A DNA stretch of 64,000 nucleotides. Source: Burkholderiales bacterium 67-32. Its GTDB lineage: Bacteria; Pseudomonadota; Gammaproteobacteria; Burkholderiales; Burkholderiaceae_B. The notes under the pieces are model-generated. The model was not told the origin of the DNA, did not search any database, and saw only the letters and a list, made by a program, of their open reading frames with translations. Within the stretch, counting starts at the first letter, position 1; every line of letters begins with the position of its first letter. The DNA lies in assembly GCA_001898625.1 (NCBI GenBank), contig MKUP01000033.1, positions 397,764 through 461,763 on the forward strand, in the 5' to 3' direction. The position numbers were made by a program, and so were the translations under genes. Shown piece by piece: positions 40,212 to 50,746 of this stretch.

Positions 40212-40258
40212 TTTCCCCCTGTCCATCTGGTGCCAGCCAGTCTAGGCAGGGGGGGAAA
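40212..40258. promoter_or_regulatory. Inverted repeat in the leader of the DapA-like operon
   Basis: TTTCCCCCTG at 40212-40221 pairs with CAGGGGGGGAAA at 40247-40258 apart from two extra G in the second arm. The element begins six bases before the DapA-like start codon on the minus strand, so a stem in the mRNA would cover the ribosome binding region. An operator or a translational control element are both possible. Confidence 0.35.
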
Positions 40259-40317
40259 GCCCGTCCAATTTCAAATTTGTAGGCGCCTGATATGCGCCGC
40301 GCGCGGGGATCTTGAGG

Positions 40318-41052
40318 CTACGGCCGTTCGATCTTCTGCACGACCTGGTCCAGGAAGTCGCCGTCGGCTTCGTTCGACAGCACCCGCACCGGCAGCCAGT
40401 CATGCGCGGGCGACAGCCAGACCTCGATCTTCTGGCCGTCGTCGTGGTCGCGTTCGCGCTTCAGGTGCACCGCCTCGATGCTGCCCATGGGCGTGGACAG
40501 CTTGTCGCGGCCCACCACCCGGAAGCGCCAGTTGTCCGACTGGCTCGACCCCGCGACACGGAAGGGCACGACCTTGCCGTCGGCGAAGGCGCCGCTGTCG
40601 GCACGGCCGATGGACGCCAGTTGCAGCAGCACCGACATGCGGTCCTGCGTGCCGGGCTTGAGCGGTTCCTCGTTGCCGCTGGGCAGGCGCAGGCGGCCCG
40701 CGGCGGCGTCGAACTCGGCCGTCTTGACGCGCTTGTTGCGCGTCTCCTGGTAGCGCACGGGCTGCAGGCCGCCATCGCCGACCTTGCCGGTGCTTTCCCA
40801 GACGAAGCTGAAGAAAAGAAAACTGCCGCGGTTCACCAACCGGTAGTCGCTGCCGTTGCGCTGCCATTCCAGCGTGCTGTCGACGTTGATCTTGAAGCCC
40901 TTGGCCGAAGCGTTGAGTTTGTAGGTCAGGAGGGCCGAGGCGGGCGGCGCATAGCGCTCGGCCGCATGCAGCGCGGGCGCCGCGGCGGCCAGCGCGAGGG
41001 CCGCGCAGGCGCGGGCGAAATGTCGGCGAGAGAAGCGAAAGGCGAAAGGCAT
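40318..41052 (-). CDS. DUF3108 domain-containing exported protein
   Basis: A 244-residue protein with a signal peptide (FARACAALALAAAAPALHA, cut near residue 30). The mature part is beta-rich and matches the DUF3108 family: ALLTYKLNASAKGFKINVDS, GSFLFFSFVWESTGKV, QDRMSVLLQLASI and KIEVWLSPAHDWLPVRVLSN. The family is predicted periplasmic and of unknown function; some members lie near cell-envelope genes. The gene stands alone; its start is preceded by a GC-rich segment with weak SD. No catalytic motif is evident. Confidence 0.85.
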   Translation of the reverse strand: MPFAFRFSRRHFARACAALALAAAAPALHAAERYAPPASALLTYKLNASAKGFKINVDSTLEWQRNGSDYRLVNRGSFLFFSFVWESTGKVGDGGLQPVRYQETRNKRVKTAEFDAAAGRLRLPSGNEEPLKPGTQDRMSVLLQLASIGRADSGAFADGKVVPFRVAGSSQSDNWRFRVVGRDKLSTPMGSIEAVHLKRERDHDDGQKIEVWLSPAHDWLPVRVLSNEADGDFLDQVVQKIERP

Positions 41053-41220
41053 GGCGGGTCCCGGCCACGCTCGGGCGGCCATTGATACGGTGATGCCTCT
41101 ATCGTACTGGAGACGCGCGGCCAGGCTGTTAGCGACTGCTACCGGGCCGCGGCAAGCCGCTGTCCGCCTCGTGTTACTGTTCGGCATCTTGTCCCCCCAT
41201 CGCATTCCTTCCAGGCAGCC

Positions 41221-42210
41221 ATGAAACTCGCTTCCTACCGCGACGGCTCGCGCGACGGCCAGTTGATCGTCGTTTCCCGCGACCTGCGCACCGCCCATTT
41301 CGCCACCGAGATCGCGCCCACGCTGCAACGCGCGCTGGACGACTGGAACTTCATCGCGCCGCAGTTGCAGGACCTGTACGACGCGCTGAACGCCGGCCGC
41401 GCCACGCGGCCGTTCGAGTTCTCGGCCGGGCAATGCGCGGCGCCGCTGCCGCGCGCCTTCCAGTGGGCCGACGGCTCGGCCTACGTCAATCACGTCGAGC
41501 TGGTGCGCAAGGCCCGCAACGCCGAGATGCCCGAGACGTTCTGGACCGATCCGCTGATGTACCAGGGCGGCAGCGACGACTTCCTGGGGCCCGTCGACGA
41601 CATCGTCTGCGGCGCGGAAGCCTTCGGCATCGACTTCGAAGGCGAAGTGGCGGTCATCACCGGCGACGTCGCCATGGGCTCCACCCCCGCCGAAGCCGCG
41701 GACGCCATCCGCCTGGTCATGCTGGCCAATGACGTCTCGCTGCGCAACCTGATCCCCAACGAGCTGGCCAAGGGCTTCGGCTTCTTCCAGAGCAAGCCCG
41801 CCACCGCCTTCTCGCCCGTGGCCATCACGCCCGACGAACTGGGCGCCGCCTGGCGCGACGGCATGGTGCACCTGCCCCTCACGGTGACCTGGAACGGCAA
41901 GGTCGTCGGCCGGCCGCACGCCGGCACCGACATGGTGTTCAGCTTCCCGCGCCTGATCTCCCACATCTGCAAGACGCGCAACTGCCGCGCGGGCAGCATC
42001 GTGGGTTCGGGCACCATCTCGAACAAGGATGCGTCGGTCGGCTACGCCTGCATCGCCGAGAAGCGCTGCCTGGAAGTCATCGCCGACGGCTCGGCCACCA
42101 CCGAGTTCATGAAATTCGGCGACACTATACGCATCGAGATGTTCGACGAAGCAGGCGCCAGCCTGTTCGGCGCCATCGACCAGGTCGTCGCCGCCCCCGA
42201 GCAGCAGTAG
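41221..42210 (+). CDS. Fumarylacetoacetate hydrolase family protein
   Basis: A 329-residue FAH-fold enzyme. The metal-ligand acids fall in GIDFEGEVAVITGDV, followed by VMLANDVSLRNLIPNEL, KGFGFFQSKPATAFSPVA and IVGSGTISNKDASVGYACI. Members hydrolyse C-C bonds of beta-diketo acids or act as hydratases/decarboxylases in aromatic degradation; the length and N-terminus resemble fumarylacetoacetase-like proteins of homogentisate-type pathways, but no homogentisate dioxygenase is here. The 168-base spacer upstream would hold its promoter. It is 25 bases upstream of the PhaM-like gene. Confidence 0.92.
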   Translation: MKLASYRDGSRDGQLIVVSRDLRTAHFATEIAPTLQRALDDWNFIAPQLQDLYDALNAGRATRPFEFSAGQCAAPLPRAFQWADGSAYVNHVELVRKARNAEMPETFWTDPLMYQGGSDDFLGPVDDIVCGAEAFGIDFEGEVAVITGDVAMGSTPAEAADAIRLVMLANDVSLRNLIPNELAKGFGFFQSKPATAFSPVAITPDELGAAWRDGMVHLPLTVTWNGKVVGRPHAGTDMVFSFPRLISHICKTRNCRAGSIVGSGTISNKDASVGYACIAEKRCLEVIADGSATTEFMKFGDTIRIEMFDEAGASLFGAIDQVVAAPEQQ

Positions 42211-42235
42211 CACCTTCCCCAGCAAGGAAACCGCC

Positions 42236-42940
42236 ATGGCCTCCCATCCCGCCGGTCCCGGCAACCCTTTCGGCATCCCGGGCCTCCAGCTTCCGGGCAG
42301 CGACGGCAACATCGCCAACCCGGTGCTGCAAAGCATGGAAATGCTGCGCCAGGTATGGGGCAGCCTGGGCGCCCTGCCGCAGGCCGCGCCGATCTCGCCC
42401 GCGATGGGGCTGGACGACCTGGACCGCCGCATCAACGACCTGCGCGCCGTCGAAAACTGGCTGAACCTGAACCTGACCATGCTGCGCGGAACCATCCAGG
42501 GCCTGGAGGTACAGCGCGCCACCATCTCCACCCTGCGTTCGTTCGCGCAGACCGCCGGCCAGGCCTACGGCGGCAGCAGCGCCGATGCGCCGCCTTCGCC
42601 GCTGGAGGTCGCGCTGGGACTGCGGCCCGCGCCGGCCAAACCCGCCGCGAAGCCCACCGCCCAGGACCAGCCGGACACCGCCCCGAAGTCCGGGGACCAG
42701 GCGCCGCAGGCATCGGCCAAACCGGCCGAGGCAACCGCCGCGACCCCCTGGTGGAACATGCTGCAAGACCAGTTCAATCGCATGGCGACCGCCGCCGCCG
42801 CGGCTGTGCCCGCGCCTCCCGCGGCCGGGGCCAAGGCGGGCAACGGCAAGACGACCGCCGCGCCCAAGCCCACCGCCAAACCCGCCGCCAAGCGCGCCGG
42901 CACGACATCCCGGGCCCGCAAGCCCAAGGCCCAGCCGTGA
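42236..42940 (+). CDS. Polyhydroxyalkanoate granule-associated protein, PhaM-like
   Basis: A 234-residue protein with two parts. Residues 1-110 contain the PhaM-type N-terminus (PGNPFGIPGLQLPG; VLQSMEMLRQVWGSL; DDLDRRINDLRAVENWLNLN). Residues 115-234 are an Ala/Pro/Lys-rich low-complexity tail ending in repeats such as KPTAKPAAKRAGTTSRARK, resembling histone-like tails. In Ralstonia the relative PhaM activates PHA synthase and ties granules to DNA; this protein has both the synthase-contact region and the DNA-binding tail. No other pha gene lies in the window. Confidence 0.8.
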   Translation: MASHPAGPGNPFGIPGLQLPGSDGNIANPVLQSMEMLRQVWGSLGALPQAAPISPAMGLDDLDRRINDLRAVENWLNLNLTMLRGTIQGLEVQRATISTLRSFAQTAGQAYGGSSADAPPSPLEVALGLRPAPAKPAAKPTAQDQPDTAPKSGDQAPQASAKPAEATAATPWWNMLQDQFNRMATAAAAAVPAPPAAGAKAGNGKTTAAPKPTAKPAAKRAGTTSRARKPKAQP

Positions 42941-43019
42941 CCCGGCCCGCCCGGCCGAACGCGGCAGGCGCCCGCCCCGTCACGGGCGGGGCGCCGCGCG
43001 GCGGCAGCAGGGCGGCATC

Positions 43020-44207
43020 GTGAGTTCGCAGTTCCCCTGGGCCCACGCCACGCACCCCGACTGGCGCATGTCGGCGTCGCTGTGCCTGGCACAGATCGAA
43101 CAGGCCAGCCGCATCGGCGCGGGCGCCGGCGCGACGCTGGGTTTCCTGTACCTGACCGACCACCACGCCGCCGAGGCCGCCGACATCCTGGCCTTCCTGC
43201 GCGAACGCACGGGCGTAACGCACTGGACCGGCGCGATAGGCGTGGGCATCGCGGCCGGCACCGCCGAGTACATCGACGAACCCGCCATCGCGCTGATGCT
43301 GGCGGACTTCGCGCCCGACGACTTCCAGGTCTTCTCGGGCGCCACCCCGCCGCCCGAGCGGCTGGCGCGCACGCCCGACGGCCGCCGCGCCGCCTGGACC
43401 GCGCTGGTCCATGCCGACGCCGCCACGCCCGATCTGGCCGACCTGGTCCATGACATGCGCGGCAAGCTGGCCGGAGCGACCGTTTTCGGCGGCGTCTCCA
43501 GCAGCCGCCATCCGCAGACCACCATCGCCGACAGCGTCCTGTCCGGCGGCCTGTCGGGCGTGGTGCTGTCCGAGAACGTCGCCGTCGCCAGCCGGGTCAG
43601 CCAAAGCTGCCAGCCCATCGGGCCGGTCCACCGCGTGACCGAATCCGCCGGCCACCGGCTCAACCGCCTGGACGGCGTGCCCGCGCTGGACGTGCTGCTG
43701 CGGGACATGGGCGCACCGGACCTCCTGCAACGGCGCGGCACGCCGGCCGGCGCATCGCCCATGCCGGCGGCGGTTCAGATGCTGCAAGGCACCTTCGTCG
43801 GCGTGGGCAGCGGCGACGCCTTCATGCATGGCGACTACCAGGTCCGGCCGCTGATCGGCGTCGATCCGCACGAGCGCGCGCTGGCCCTGGGCACCGACCT
43901 GGAGGCGGCCGACCACGTCGTGTTCTGCCGCCGCGACCGCGCGGCCGCGCAGGCCGACCTGATCCGTGCCTGCACCTCGCTGCGCGAACAGATCGAGTCC
44001 GAACACGGTGGCATGGACCGCGTCCGCGGCGCGCTCTACATCTCCTGCCTGGGCCGCACCGGCGCCCTGTTCGGCGGCCCCTCGGCCGAAATGCAGCTGG
44101 TCCAGCAGCAACTGGGCGACCTGCCGCTGATCGGCCTGTACGCCAACGGCGAGATCTTCAAAGACCGGCTATATTGGTATGCGGGCGTACTGGCCGTCTT
44201 CCTCTGA
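43020..44207 (+). CDS. FIST domain-containing sensory protein
   Basis: A 395-residue protein with FIST N and FIST C domains and nothing else. TLGFLYLTDHHAAEAADILA and WTGAIGVGIAAGTAEYIDEP are from the N domain; FGGVSSSRHPQTTIADSVLS bridges; ALYISCLGRTGALFGGPSAE, then LIGLYANGEIF, closes the C domain. FIST domains are thought to bind small ligands, perhaps amino acids, upstream of signalling domains, but here no output domain is fused. The start is GTG at 43020. It is preceded by a GC-rich stem (about 42971-42992) and overlaps no neighbour. Confidence 0.9.
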   Translation: MSSQFPWAHATHPDWRMSASLCLAQIEQASRIGAGAGATLGFLYLTDHHAAEAADILAFLRERTGVTHWTGAIGVGIAAGTAEYIDEPAIALMLADFAPDDFQVFSGATPPPERLARTPDGRRAAWTALVHADAATPDLADLVHDMRGKLAGATVFGGVSSSRHPQTTIADSVLSGGLSGVVLSENVAVASRVSQSCQPIGPVHRVTESAGHRLNRLDGVPALDVLLRDMGAPDLLQRRGTPAGASPMPAAVQMLQGTFVGVGSGDAFMHGDYQVRPLIGVDPHERALALGTDLEAADHVVFCRRDRAAAQADLIRACTSLREQIESEHGGMDRVRGALYISCLGRTGALFGGPSAEMQLVQQQLGDLPLIGLYANGEIFKDRLYWYAGVLAVFL

Positions 44208-44232
44208 CGGCGCACCCGCCGGGAGCCGCATC

Positions 44233-44868
44233 ATGAAGCCATCCCACCTCCACCGCGCGGCCGCCGCGCCTCACCCGCTGCGCCGTGCCGCCATCGTGCT
44301 GGCCACCGCGCTGCTGGCGGCAGCGGCGCTGGCCGCGATGCCCCGCGCCGCCCGGGCCGACACGCCGGCCGCTCCCGCGGCCGCCGGCGCCTGCCCCGCC
44401 CTGCTGGACGTCACCTTCCCCAAACTCCAGGACGAGTCGCCGCAGAACCTGTGCCAGTACCGGGGCAAGGTGCTGCTGGTGGTCAACACCGCCAGCTACT
44501 GCGGCTATACCTACCAATACGAAGGACTGGAGCGCGTCTACGCCAAGTACCGCGACCGCGGGCTGGTGGTGCTGGCCTTCCCGTCCAACGACTTCGCGCA
44601 GGAAACCGGCTCCAAGGAACAGATCGCCGACCTGTGCTTCAACACCTACGGCGTCAAGTTCCCGATCTTCTCGAAGTCGGTGGTGTCGGGCAAGGAGGCC
44701 AACCCGCTGTTCGCCTCGCTGGCCAAGGCGACCGGCCAGCAACCCAAGTGGAATTTCCACAAGTACCTCGTGGGCCGCGACGGCAAGCCCGTGGCCGCCT
44801 TCCCCAGCGCCGTCGAACCCACCGACGCGCGCATGACCCGCGAAATCGAGAAACTGCTGGCGGGCTGA
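44233..44868 (+). CDS. Glutathione peroxidase family protein, exported
   Basis: A 211-residue thioredoxin-fold peroxidase. An N-terminal basic stretch and hydrophobic core (AAIVLATALLAAAALAAMP, cut near residue 43) indicate export. The peroxidatic Cys is in VVNTASYCGYTYQYEGLERV; the tetrad Trp and Asn are in WNFHKYLVGRDG; the usual Gln of F-P-C-N-Q-F is Asp (VLAFPSNDFAQETGS). Bacterial members generally use thioredoxin rather than glutathione; an exported one would protect the periplasm. It ends two bases before the convergent lipoprotein gene. Confidence 0.92.
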   Translation: MKPSHLHRAAAAPHPLRRAAIVLATALLAAAALAAMPRAARADTPAAPAAAGACPALLDVTFPKLQDESPQNLCQYRGKVLLVVNTASYCGYTYQYEGLERVYAKYRDRGLVVLAFPSNDFAQETGSKEQIADLCFNTYGVKFPIFSKSVVSGKEANPLFASLAKATGQQPKWNFHKYLVGRDGKPVAAFPSAVEPTDARMTREIEKLLAG

Positions 44869-44869
44869 C

Positions 44870-45736
44870 CTACGACGCCGCCCCCTGCCCGGCCAGCGCC
44901 AGGCAGTCCTCGGCCAGCCGCCGCAGCCGCTCGCGCGCCTTGTCGCGCTGGGCCGGCGTGGCCATGTTGAAGAGATCGGCGGTCAGCTGCGCGCGGGCCC
45001 GTTCGCCCTCGTCATGGCGCGCCCGCACCGTCGCCGCGGATGGCGTTTCCAGGTCCGAGAAGAACGCCCGCAGCCGCGAGGCCGTCTGCGGCGGCGACTT
45101 GCCGCGGGCCGCCTCATCGACGATACCGACGAACATCCGCTGCCTGTCCTGCCGCAGCGACAGGCGCCATGCCGCATCCGTGCCGCGCGCATCCACCCAT
45201 TGCTCGAGATGGGTACGCTGCTCGGGGGACAGCCGCCCCAGCCAGAACTGGTAGCGGTCCACCATCTGGTCGATGCGGCGCTTGCGCACCGCGCCCGCGT
45301 CGGCCTCCACATAGTCCTCGCGGAACTCGTCGTTGTTCTCGTCCAGGCGCGCCAGCAGCCGGCGGCGCTGCGCGGGACCGAACTGGACCAGCACGTCGGC
45401 GAACTCGTCGGCCACCCGGCCGCCCAGGACCTGGAGCCGGCCGGTCACCTGTTGTTGCAAAGCCAGCAGTTCGGACGCACGCAGCGGTGCCGGGTCTACC
45501 AGCCTGCGTTCGGCCGAGCGCAGAATATCGGCATAGCGCGGCAATTCCTCGTGCCGGTGCCAGGCCAGCACCCGGTGCAGGCGGTCGCGGGCCGGCTGGC
45601 GCAGGCCGTCCGACAGGTCGAACCAGTCGTCCATGCGCCAGGCCAGGACCTTGTCCGCGCTGTTGTAGCCCAGCTTCACGCCGCTGCATGCTGCCAACAG
45701 GCCAAGGATGACAACGATCAATACACTTCTGATCAT
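44870..45736 (-). CDS. DUF6279 family lipoprotein
   Basis: A 288-residue predicted lipoprotein. The signal peptide ends in the lipobox LLAAC at about residue 16, and the mature protein begins [20 protein letters not shown]. The rest is almost wholly alpha-helical, rich in Arg and Glu ([40 protein letters not shown]). This is the DUF6279 pattern of beta- and gammaproteobacteria, of unknown function. It diverges from glmU over a 67-base spacer. Confidence 0.85.
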   Translation of the reverse strand: MIRSVLIVVILGLLAACSGVKLGYNSADKVLAWRMDDWFDLSDGLRQPARDRLHRVLAWHRHEELPRYADILRSAERRLVDPAPLRASELLALQQQVTGRLQVLGGRVADEFADVLVQFGPAQRRRLLARLDENNDEFREDYVEADAGAVRKRRIDQMVDRYQFWLGRLSPEQRTHLEQWVDARGTDAAWRLSLRQDRQRMFVGIVDEAARGKSPPQTASRLRAFFSDLETPSAATVRARHDEGERARAQLTADLFNMATPAQRDKARERLRRLAEDCLALAGQGAAS

Positions 45737-45803
45737 ATGTTCGTCTCGAAGCTGCCTTAAACTGCCACGCTTTCACCCATCTCCAACCGGAGTAGTGCTG
45801 CAA

Positions 45804-47186
<1,383 letters not shown>

Positions 47187-47190
47187 GACC

Positions 47191-47661
47191 TCAGATCGCG
47201 ACCCGCGTATCGAACTTGCTCCGGTGCACCGAAAAGAACGTGCGCACGTTGCGCACGTTGCCCTGGGCCGTGAACGCCCGGTGCGCCAGCGCATGGTAGG
47301 CGGCCATGTCGGGCACCTGCACCACCAGCACGAAATCCGGCCCCGTCGAGACCCGGTAGCACTGGGTCACGGCGGTTTCGCGCGCCATGGCGGCCTCGAA
47401 TTCGGCCATGCGCTCGGCCGCCTGCACGTCCAGCGTGATCTCGACGATGCCGGTCAGGCCCGCGCCCACCTTCTCGGGCGAGACGATGGCCACCTGTTTC
47501 TCGATCACCCCCTGCTCGATCAGGCGCCGGACGCGGCGCAGACAGGTCGGCGCCGACACATGCACGCGCGCGGCCAGCTCCTGGTTGGTCAGCGTCGTAT
47601 CGTTCTGTAAAACCGACAGAATGCGCCGATCGACGTCGTCGAGGTCCACGGTTGCGCTCAT
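47191..47661 (-). CDS. Lrp/AsnC family transcriptional regulator
   Basis: A 156-residue Lrp-type regulator. LDDVDRRILSVLQNDTTLTN and ELAARVHVSAPTCLRRVRRL form the helix-turn-helix, followed by the RAM ligand domain (GIVEITLDVQAAERMAEFEA; CYRVSTGPDFVLVVQVPDMA). It lies between glmU and glmS on the opposite strand and reads away from glmS. The 171-base AT-rich spacer with repeats is a natural Lrp target. ATG 47661 is chosen over an upstream ATG at 47688, since the family N-terminus begins there. Confidence 0.93.
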   Translation of the reverse strand: MSATVDLDDVDRRILSVLQNDTTLTNQELAARVHVSAPTCLRRVRRLIEQGVIEKQVAIVSPEKVGAGLTGIVEITLDVQAAERMAEFEAAMARETAVTQCYRVSTGPDFVLVVQVPDMAAYHALAHRAFTAQGNVRNVRTFFSVHRSKFDTRVAI

Positions 47662-47677
47662 GGGTAGACTAGGCGAT

Positions 47678-47832
47678 GAAATTTTCAAAAACTATTATTC
47701 TATTTTTTTATTGAAAATTCTTCCATCTAGAAATACGAAATTTTCACAAAAAAATACCTAAAAATAGTAATTACATTTCTCATCGAAAAGACCAGAATTG
47801 CGCCGAACCCGTTCATCAAGGACACAAGCACC
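47678..47832. promoter_or_regulatory. AT-rich divergent region with GAAATTTTC repeats (Lrp/glmS)
   Basis: The spacer is extremely AT-rich for this genome. The palindrome GAAATTTTC occurs at 47678-47686 and again at 47737-47745, 59 bases apart, with a related GAAAATTC at 47713-47720 between them. Repeated AT-rich palindromes on this scale are typical of Lrp-family binding. The region must also contain the glmS promoter; the last 60 bases before glmS are ordinary leader. Confidence 0.55.
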
Positions 47833-49665
47833 ATGTGTGGCATCGTCGGCGCCGTCGCCCAACGCGACATCGTTCCCGTTCTGATCGAAGGCCTGAAGCG
47901 CCTGGAGTACCGCGGCTATGATTCCTGCGGCGTTGCCGTCCACCTCGAGGGCGAACTGCGGCGCACCCGCAGCACCTCGCGCGTGGCCGAGCTCGAATCG
48001 CTGATCGCGGGCGAAAAGGTGACCGGCTTCACCGGCATCGCCCATACCCGCTGGGCCACCCATGGCGCCCCGGCCACCAACAACGCGCACCCGCACTTCT
48101 CGGCCGACCGCAACGGCCGCAGCCGCGTCGCGCTGGTGCACAACGGCATCATCGAGAACTACGAGGAACTCCGCACCGAACTGCAAGGCTACGGCTACGA
48201 GTTCGAGAGCCAGACCGACACCGAAGTCATCGCCCACCTGCTCAATCATCTGTACGACGGCGACCTGTTCGCCGCCATGCAGCAGACGGTCAAGCGCCTG
48301 CAGGGCGCCTACGCCATCGCCGCCTTCTGCCGCGACGAGCCGCACCGCGTGGTCGGTGCCCGCCACGGCTCGCCGCTCATCGTCGGCCTGGGCGAGAACG
48401 AGAACTTCCTGGCCTCCGACGCGCTGGCCCTGGCCGGCACGACCGGCAACATCATCTACCTGGAAGACGGCGACGTCGTCGACCTGCAGCTCGCGCGCGT
48501 CTGGATCGTCGACGAGAACGGCCAGCCGGTCGAGCGTCCGGCCCGCGCCGTGATCGCGCACACCGCGGCGGCCGACCTCGGCCCCTACCGGCACTACATG
48601 CAGAAGGAAATCTTCGAGCAGCCGCGCGCCATCGGCGACACCCTGCAGGACATCGAGACCGTCACGCCCGAGCTGTTCGGCGAAACCGCCGCCAGCGTCT
48701 TCGACCAGATCGACTCGGTGCTGATCCTGGCTTGCGGCACCAGCTACTACGCCGGCCTGACCGCCAAGTACTGGATCGAAGCCATCGCCCAGGTGCCCGT
48801 CGCCGTCGAGATCGCCAGCGAGTACCGCTACCGCACCAGCGTGCCGAACCCGCGCAGCCTGGTCGTCACCATCTCGCAGTCGGGCGAGACCGCCGACACC
48901 CTGGCCGCACTCAAGCATGCGCAGCAACAGGGCATGAAGCACACGCTGACCATCTGCAACGTGGCCACCAGCGCCATGGTGCGCGAATGCACGCTGAATT
49001 TCCTGACCCGCGCCGGCGTGGAAATCGGCGTGGCGTCCACCAAGGCCTTCACCACCCAGCTCGTGGGCCTGTTCCTGCTGGCGCTGGCGCTGGCCAAGAG
49101 CAAGGGCCGCCTGACCACGGAACAGGAAGCGGACCACATCCGCTCGCTGCGCCACCTGCCGGTCGCGATCCAGGCCGTGCTGGCCCTGGAACCGCAGATC
49201 ATCTCGTGGGCCGAGGAGTTCGTGCGCAAGGAAAACGCCCTGTTCCTGGGCCGCGGCATGCATTACCCGATCGCCCTGGAAGGCGCGCTCAAGCTCAAGG
49301 AAATCAGCTACATCCACGCCGAGGCCTATCCCGCCGGCGAACTCAAGCACGGCCCGCTGGCCCTGGTCACCGACCAGATGCCCGTGATCACCGTGGCGCC
49401 GCAGGATGCGCTGCTCAAGAAGCTGCAATCGAACATGCAGGAAGTGCGCGCGCGCGGCGGCCACTTGTACGTGTTCGCCGACGCGGGCAGCAACATCCGC
49501 TCGGAAACCGGCGTGCACGTGATCCGCATGCCCGAGCACTACGGCTGGCTGTCGCCCATCCTGCACGTGGTGCCGATGCAGTTGCTGGCCTATCACACGG
49601 CGTGCGCGCGCGGCACCGACGTGGACAAGCCGCGCAACCTGGCCAAGAGCGTGACGGTGGAGTGA
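47833..49665 (+). CDS. glmS: Glutamine--fructose-6-phosphate aminotransferase (isomerizing)
   Basis: A 610-residue GlmS that makes glucosamine-6-phosphate from fructose-6-phosphate and glutamine. [20 protein letters not shown] supplies the N-terminal nucleophile Cys after Met removal, [11 protein letters not shown] and [10 protein letters not shown] line the glutaminase site; two SIS domains follow ([44 protein letters not shown]), ending in LAKSVTVE. It is the entry point to UDP-GlcNAc synthesis and is near glmU. No glmS ribozyme-like leader is evident; Lrp control is possible. Confidence 0.98.
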   Translation: MCGIVGAVAQRDIVPVLIEGLKRLEYRGYDSCGVAVHLEGELRRTRSTSRVAELESLIAGEKVTGFTGIAHTRWATHGAPATNNAHPHFSADRNGRSRVALVHNGIIENYEELRTELQGYGYEFESQTDTEVIAHLLNHLYDGDLFAAMQQTVKRLQGAYAIAAFCRDEPHRVVGARHGSPLIVGLGENENFLASDALALAGTTGNIIYLEDGDVVDLQLARVWIVDENGQPVERPARAVIAHTAAADLGPYRHYMQKEIFEQPRAIGDTLQDIETVTPELFGETAASVFDQIDSVLILACGTSYYAGLTAKYWIEAIAQVPVAVEIASEYRYRTSVPNPRSLVVTISQSGETADTLAALKHAQQQGMKHTLTICNVATSAMVRECTLNFLTRAGVEIGVASTKAFTTQLVGLFLLALALAKSKGRLTTEQEADHIRSLRHLPVAIQAVLALEPQIISWAEEFVRKENALFLGRGMHYPIALEGALKLKEISYIHAEAYPAGELKHGPLALVTDQMPVITVAPQDALLKKLQSNMQEVRARGGHLYVFADAGSNIRSETGVHVIRMPEHYGWLSPILHVVPMQLLAYHTACARGTDVDKPRNLAKSVTVE

Positions 49666-49666
49666 G

Positions 49667-50746
49667 CTAGTCCGGCCTCACACCATGATAGGCGTCCAGC
49701 AGGAGGCGATGAACGGCCTCCCGCTGCGCCACCCCGATCTCCCGGGGATTCCAGTAAGGGGCGCCGACCACCAGGTCGGCTGCCCGCGCCAGATCCGCCT
49801 CGCCCATCCCCCCTATGTCCTTCAGCGCCACCGGCGCGCCGTTGTCGCGGGCCAGATCGAACAGGGCCGCCGACGCGCTGACCCGGCCCGCCGTGCCTAG
49901 CGCGCGTTCGATGCGCGCCATGGCCCGCGGCGCGCTGGATGCGTTGAAAGCCATGGCCTGAGGCAGGATGACGGTGTGCACCTCGGCATGGGGCAGGTTG
50001 AAGCTGCCGCCCAGCGTATGGCAGAGCTTGTGGTGCAGCGCCATCCCCACGTTGCCCAGCACCGATCCGCATAGCCACGCGCCGTACAGGGCATGGCCCC
50101 GCGCGTCGGCATCGCCGGCCTCGCGGCGGATGGCGGGCAGCGCGCCAGCCAGGGCGCGTATGCCTTCCTCGGCCATCAGGTCCATGATGGGATTGCTGTC
50201 GCGCGCATAGAGTCCTTCGGCCGCATGCGCGATGGCGTTCATGCCGCTGGTCACGCTCAGTCCCACGGGCAGCGTCATCGTCAGCGCGGGATCGTAGATG
50301 ACCGTCCTGGGCAGCACGCGCGGATCCCTGCCCGTCTTCTTCAGTCCCGCCTCGGTGATGCCGTAGATGGGCGTCATCTCGCTGCCGGCGTAGGTCGTGG
50401 GGATGGCCAGGATGGGCAGGCCCGAATCCAGGGCGATGGCCTTGCCCAGGCCGATGGTCGATCCTCCGCCTATCGCGACGGCACAGTCCGCGCCCAGGCG
50501 CCGCGCCTCGTCGCGCGCTTCCCGGGCGGTCTCGATGGGCACGTGCATGACGGCGCGCGCGAAGATGCCCGCGGTCCTGCCGCCCAGCCGGTCGGCGATC
50601 ATTTCCGCCTGCGCCCGCTGCTCGGGCGTGGCCAGCACCAGCGCGCGGCCGGCGCCCAGCAGGCCGATCTCCCGCTCCAGGTGGGCCAGCGCCCCCTGCC
50701 CGAAAACCACCCGCGAGGGCTGGCCGTTGTAGACGAACGCCTGCAT
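49667..50746 (-). CDS. Maleylacetate reductase
   Basis: A 359-residue iron-containing alcohol-dehydrogenase-type protein with the maleylacetate reductase signatures ALDSGLPILAIPTTYAGSEM, TPIYGITEAGLKKTGRD and YGAWLCGSVLGNVGMALHHK followed by LCHTLGGSFNLPHAEVHTV, whose His residues form the metal site. It reduces maleylacetate to 3-oxoadipate with NAD(P)H, the step after ring cleavage of hydroxyquinol or chlorocatechols. It overlaps the Dabb gene upstream by three bases, so the two are coupled. Last gene of the hydroxyquinol cluster. Confidence 0.95.
   Translation of the reverse strand: MQAFVYNGQPSRVVFGQGALAHLEREIGLLGAGRALVLATPEQRAQAEMIADRLGGRTAGIFARAVMHVPIETAREARDEARRLGADCAVAIGGGSTIGLGKAIALDSGLPILAIPTTYAGSEMTPIYGITEAGLKKTGRDPRVLPRTVIYDPALTMTLPVGLSVTSGMNAIAHAAEGLYARDSNPIMDLMAEEGIRALAGALPAIRREAGDADARGHALYGAWLCGSVLGNVGMALHHKLCHTLGGSFNLPHAEVHTVILPQAMAFNASSAPRAMARIERALGTAGRVSASAALFDLARDNGAPVALKDIGGMGEADLARAADLVVGAPYWNPREIGVAQREAVHRLLLDAYHGVRPD

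Noticed and set aside
47662-47832. A glmS ribozyme in the glmS leader
   Set aside because: No ribozyme core is recognisable; the region is AT-rich with short palindromes, and the ribozyme is largely a Gram-positive feature.
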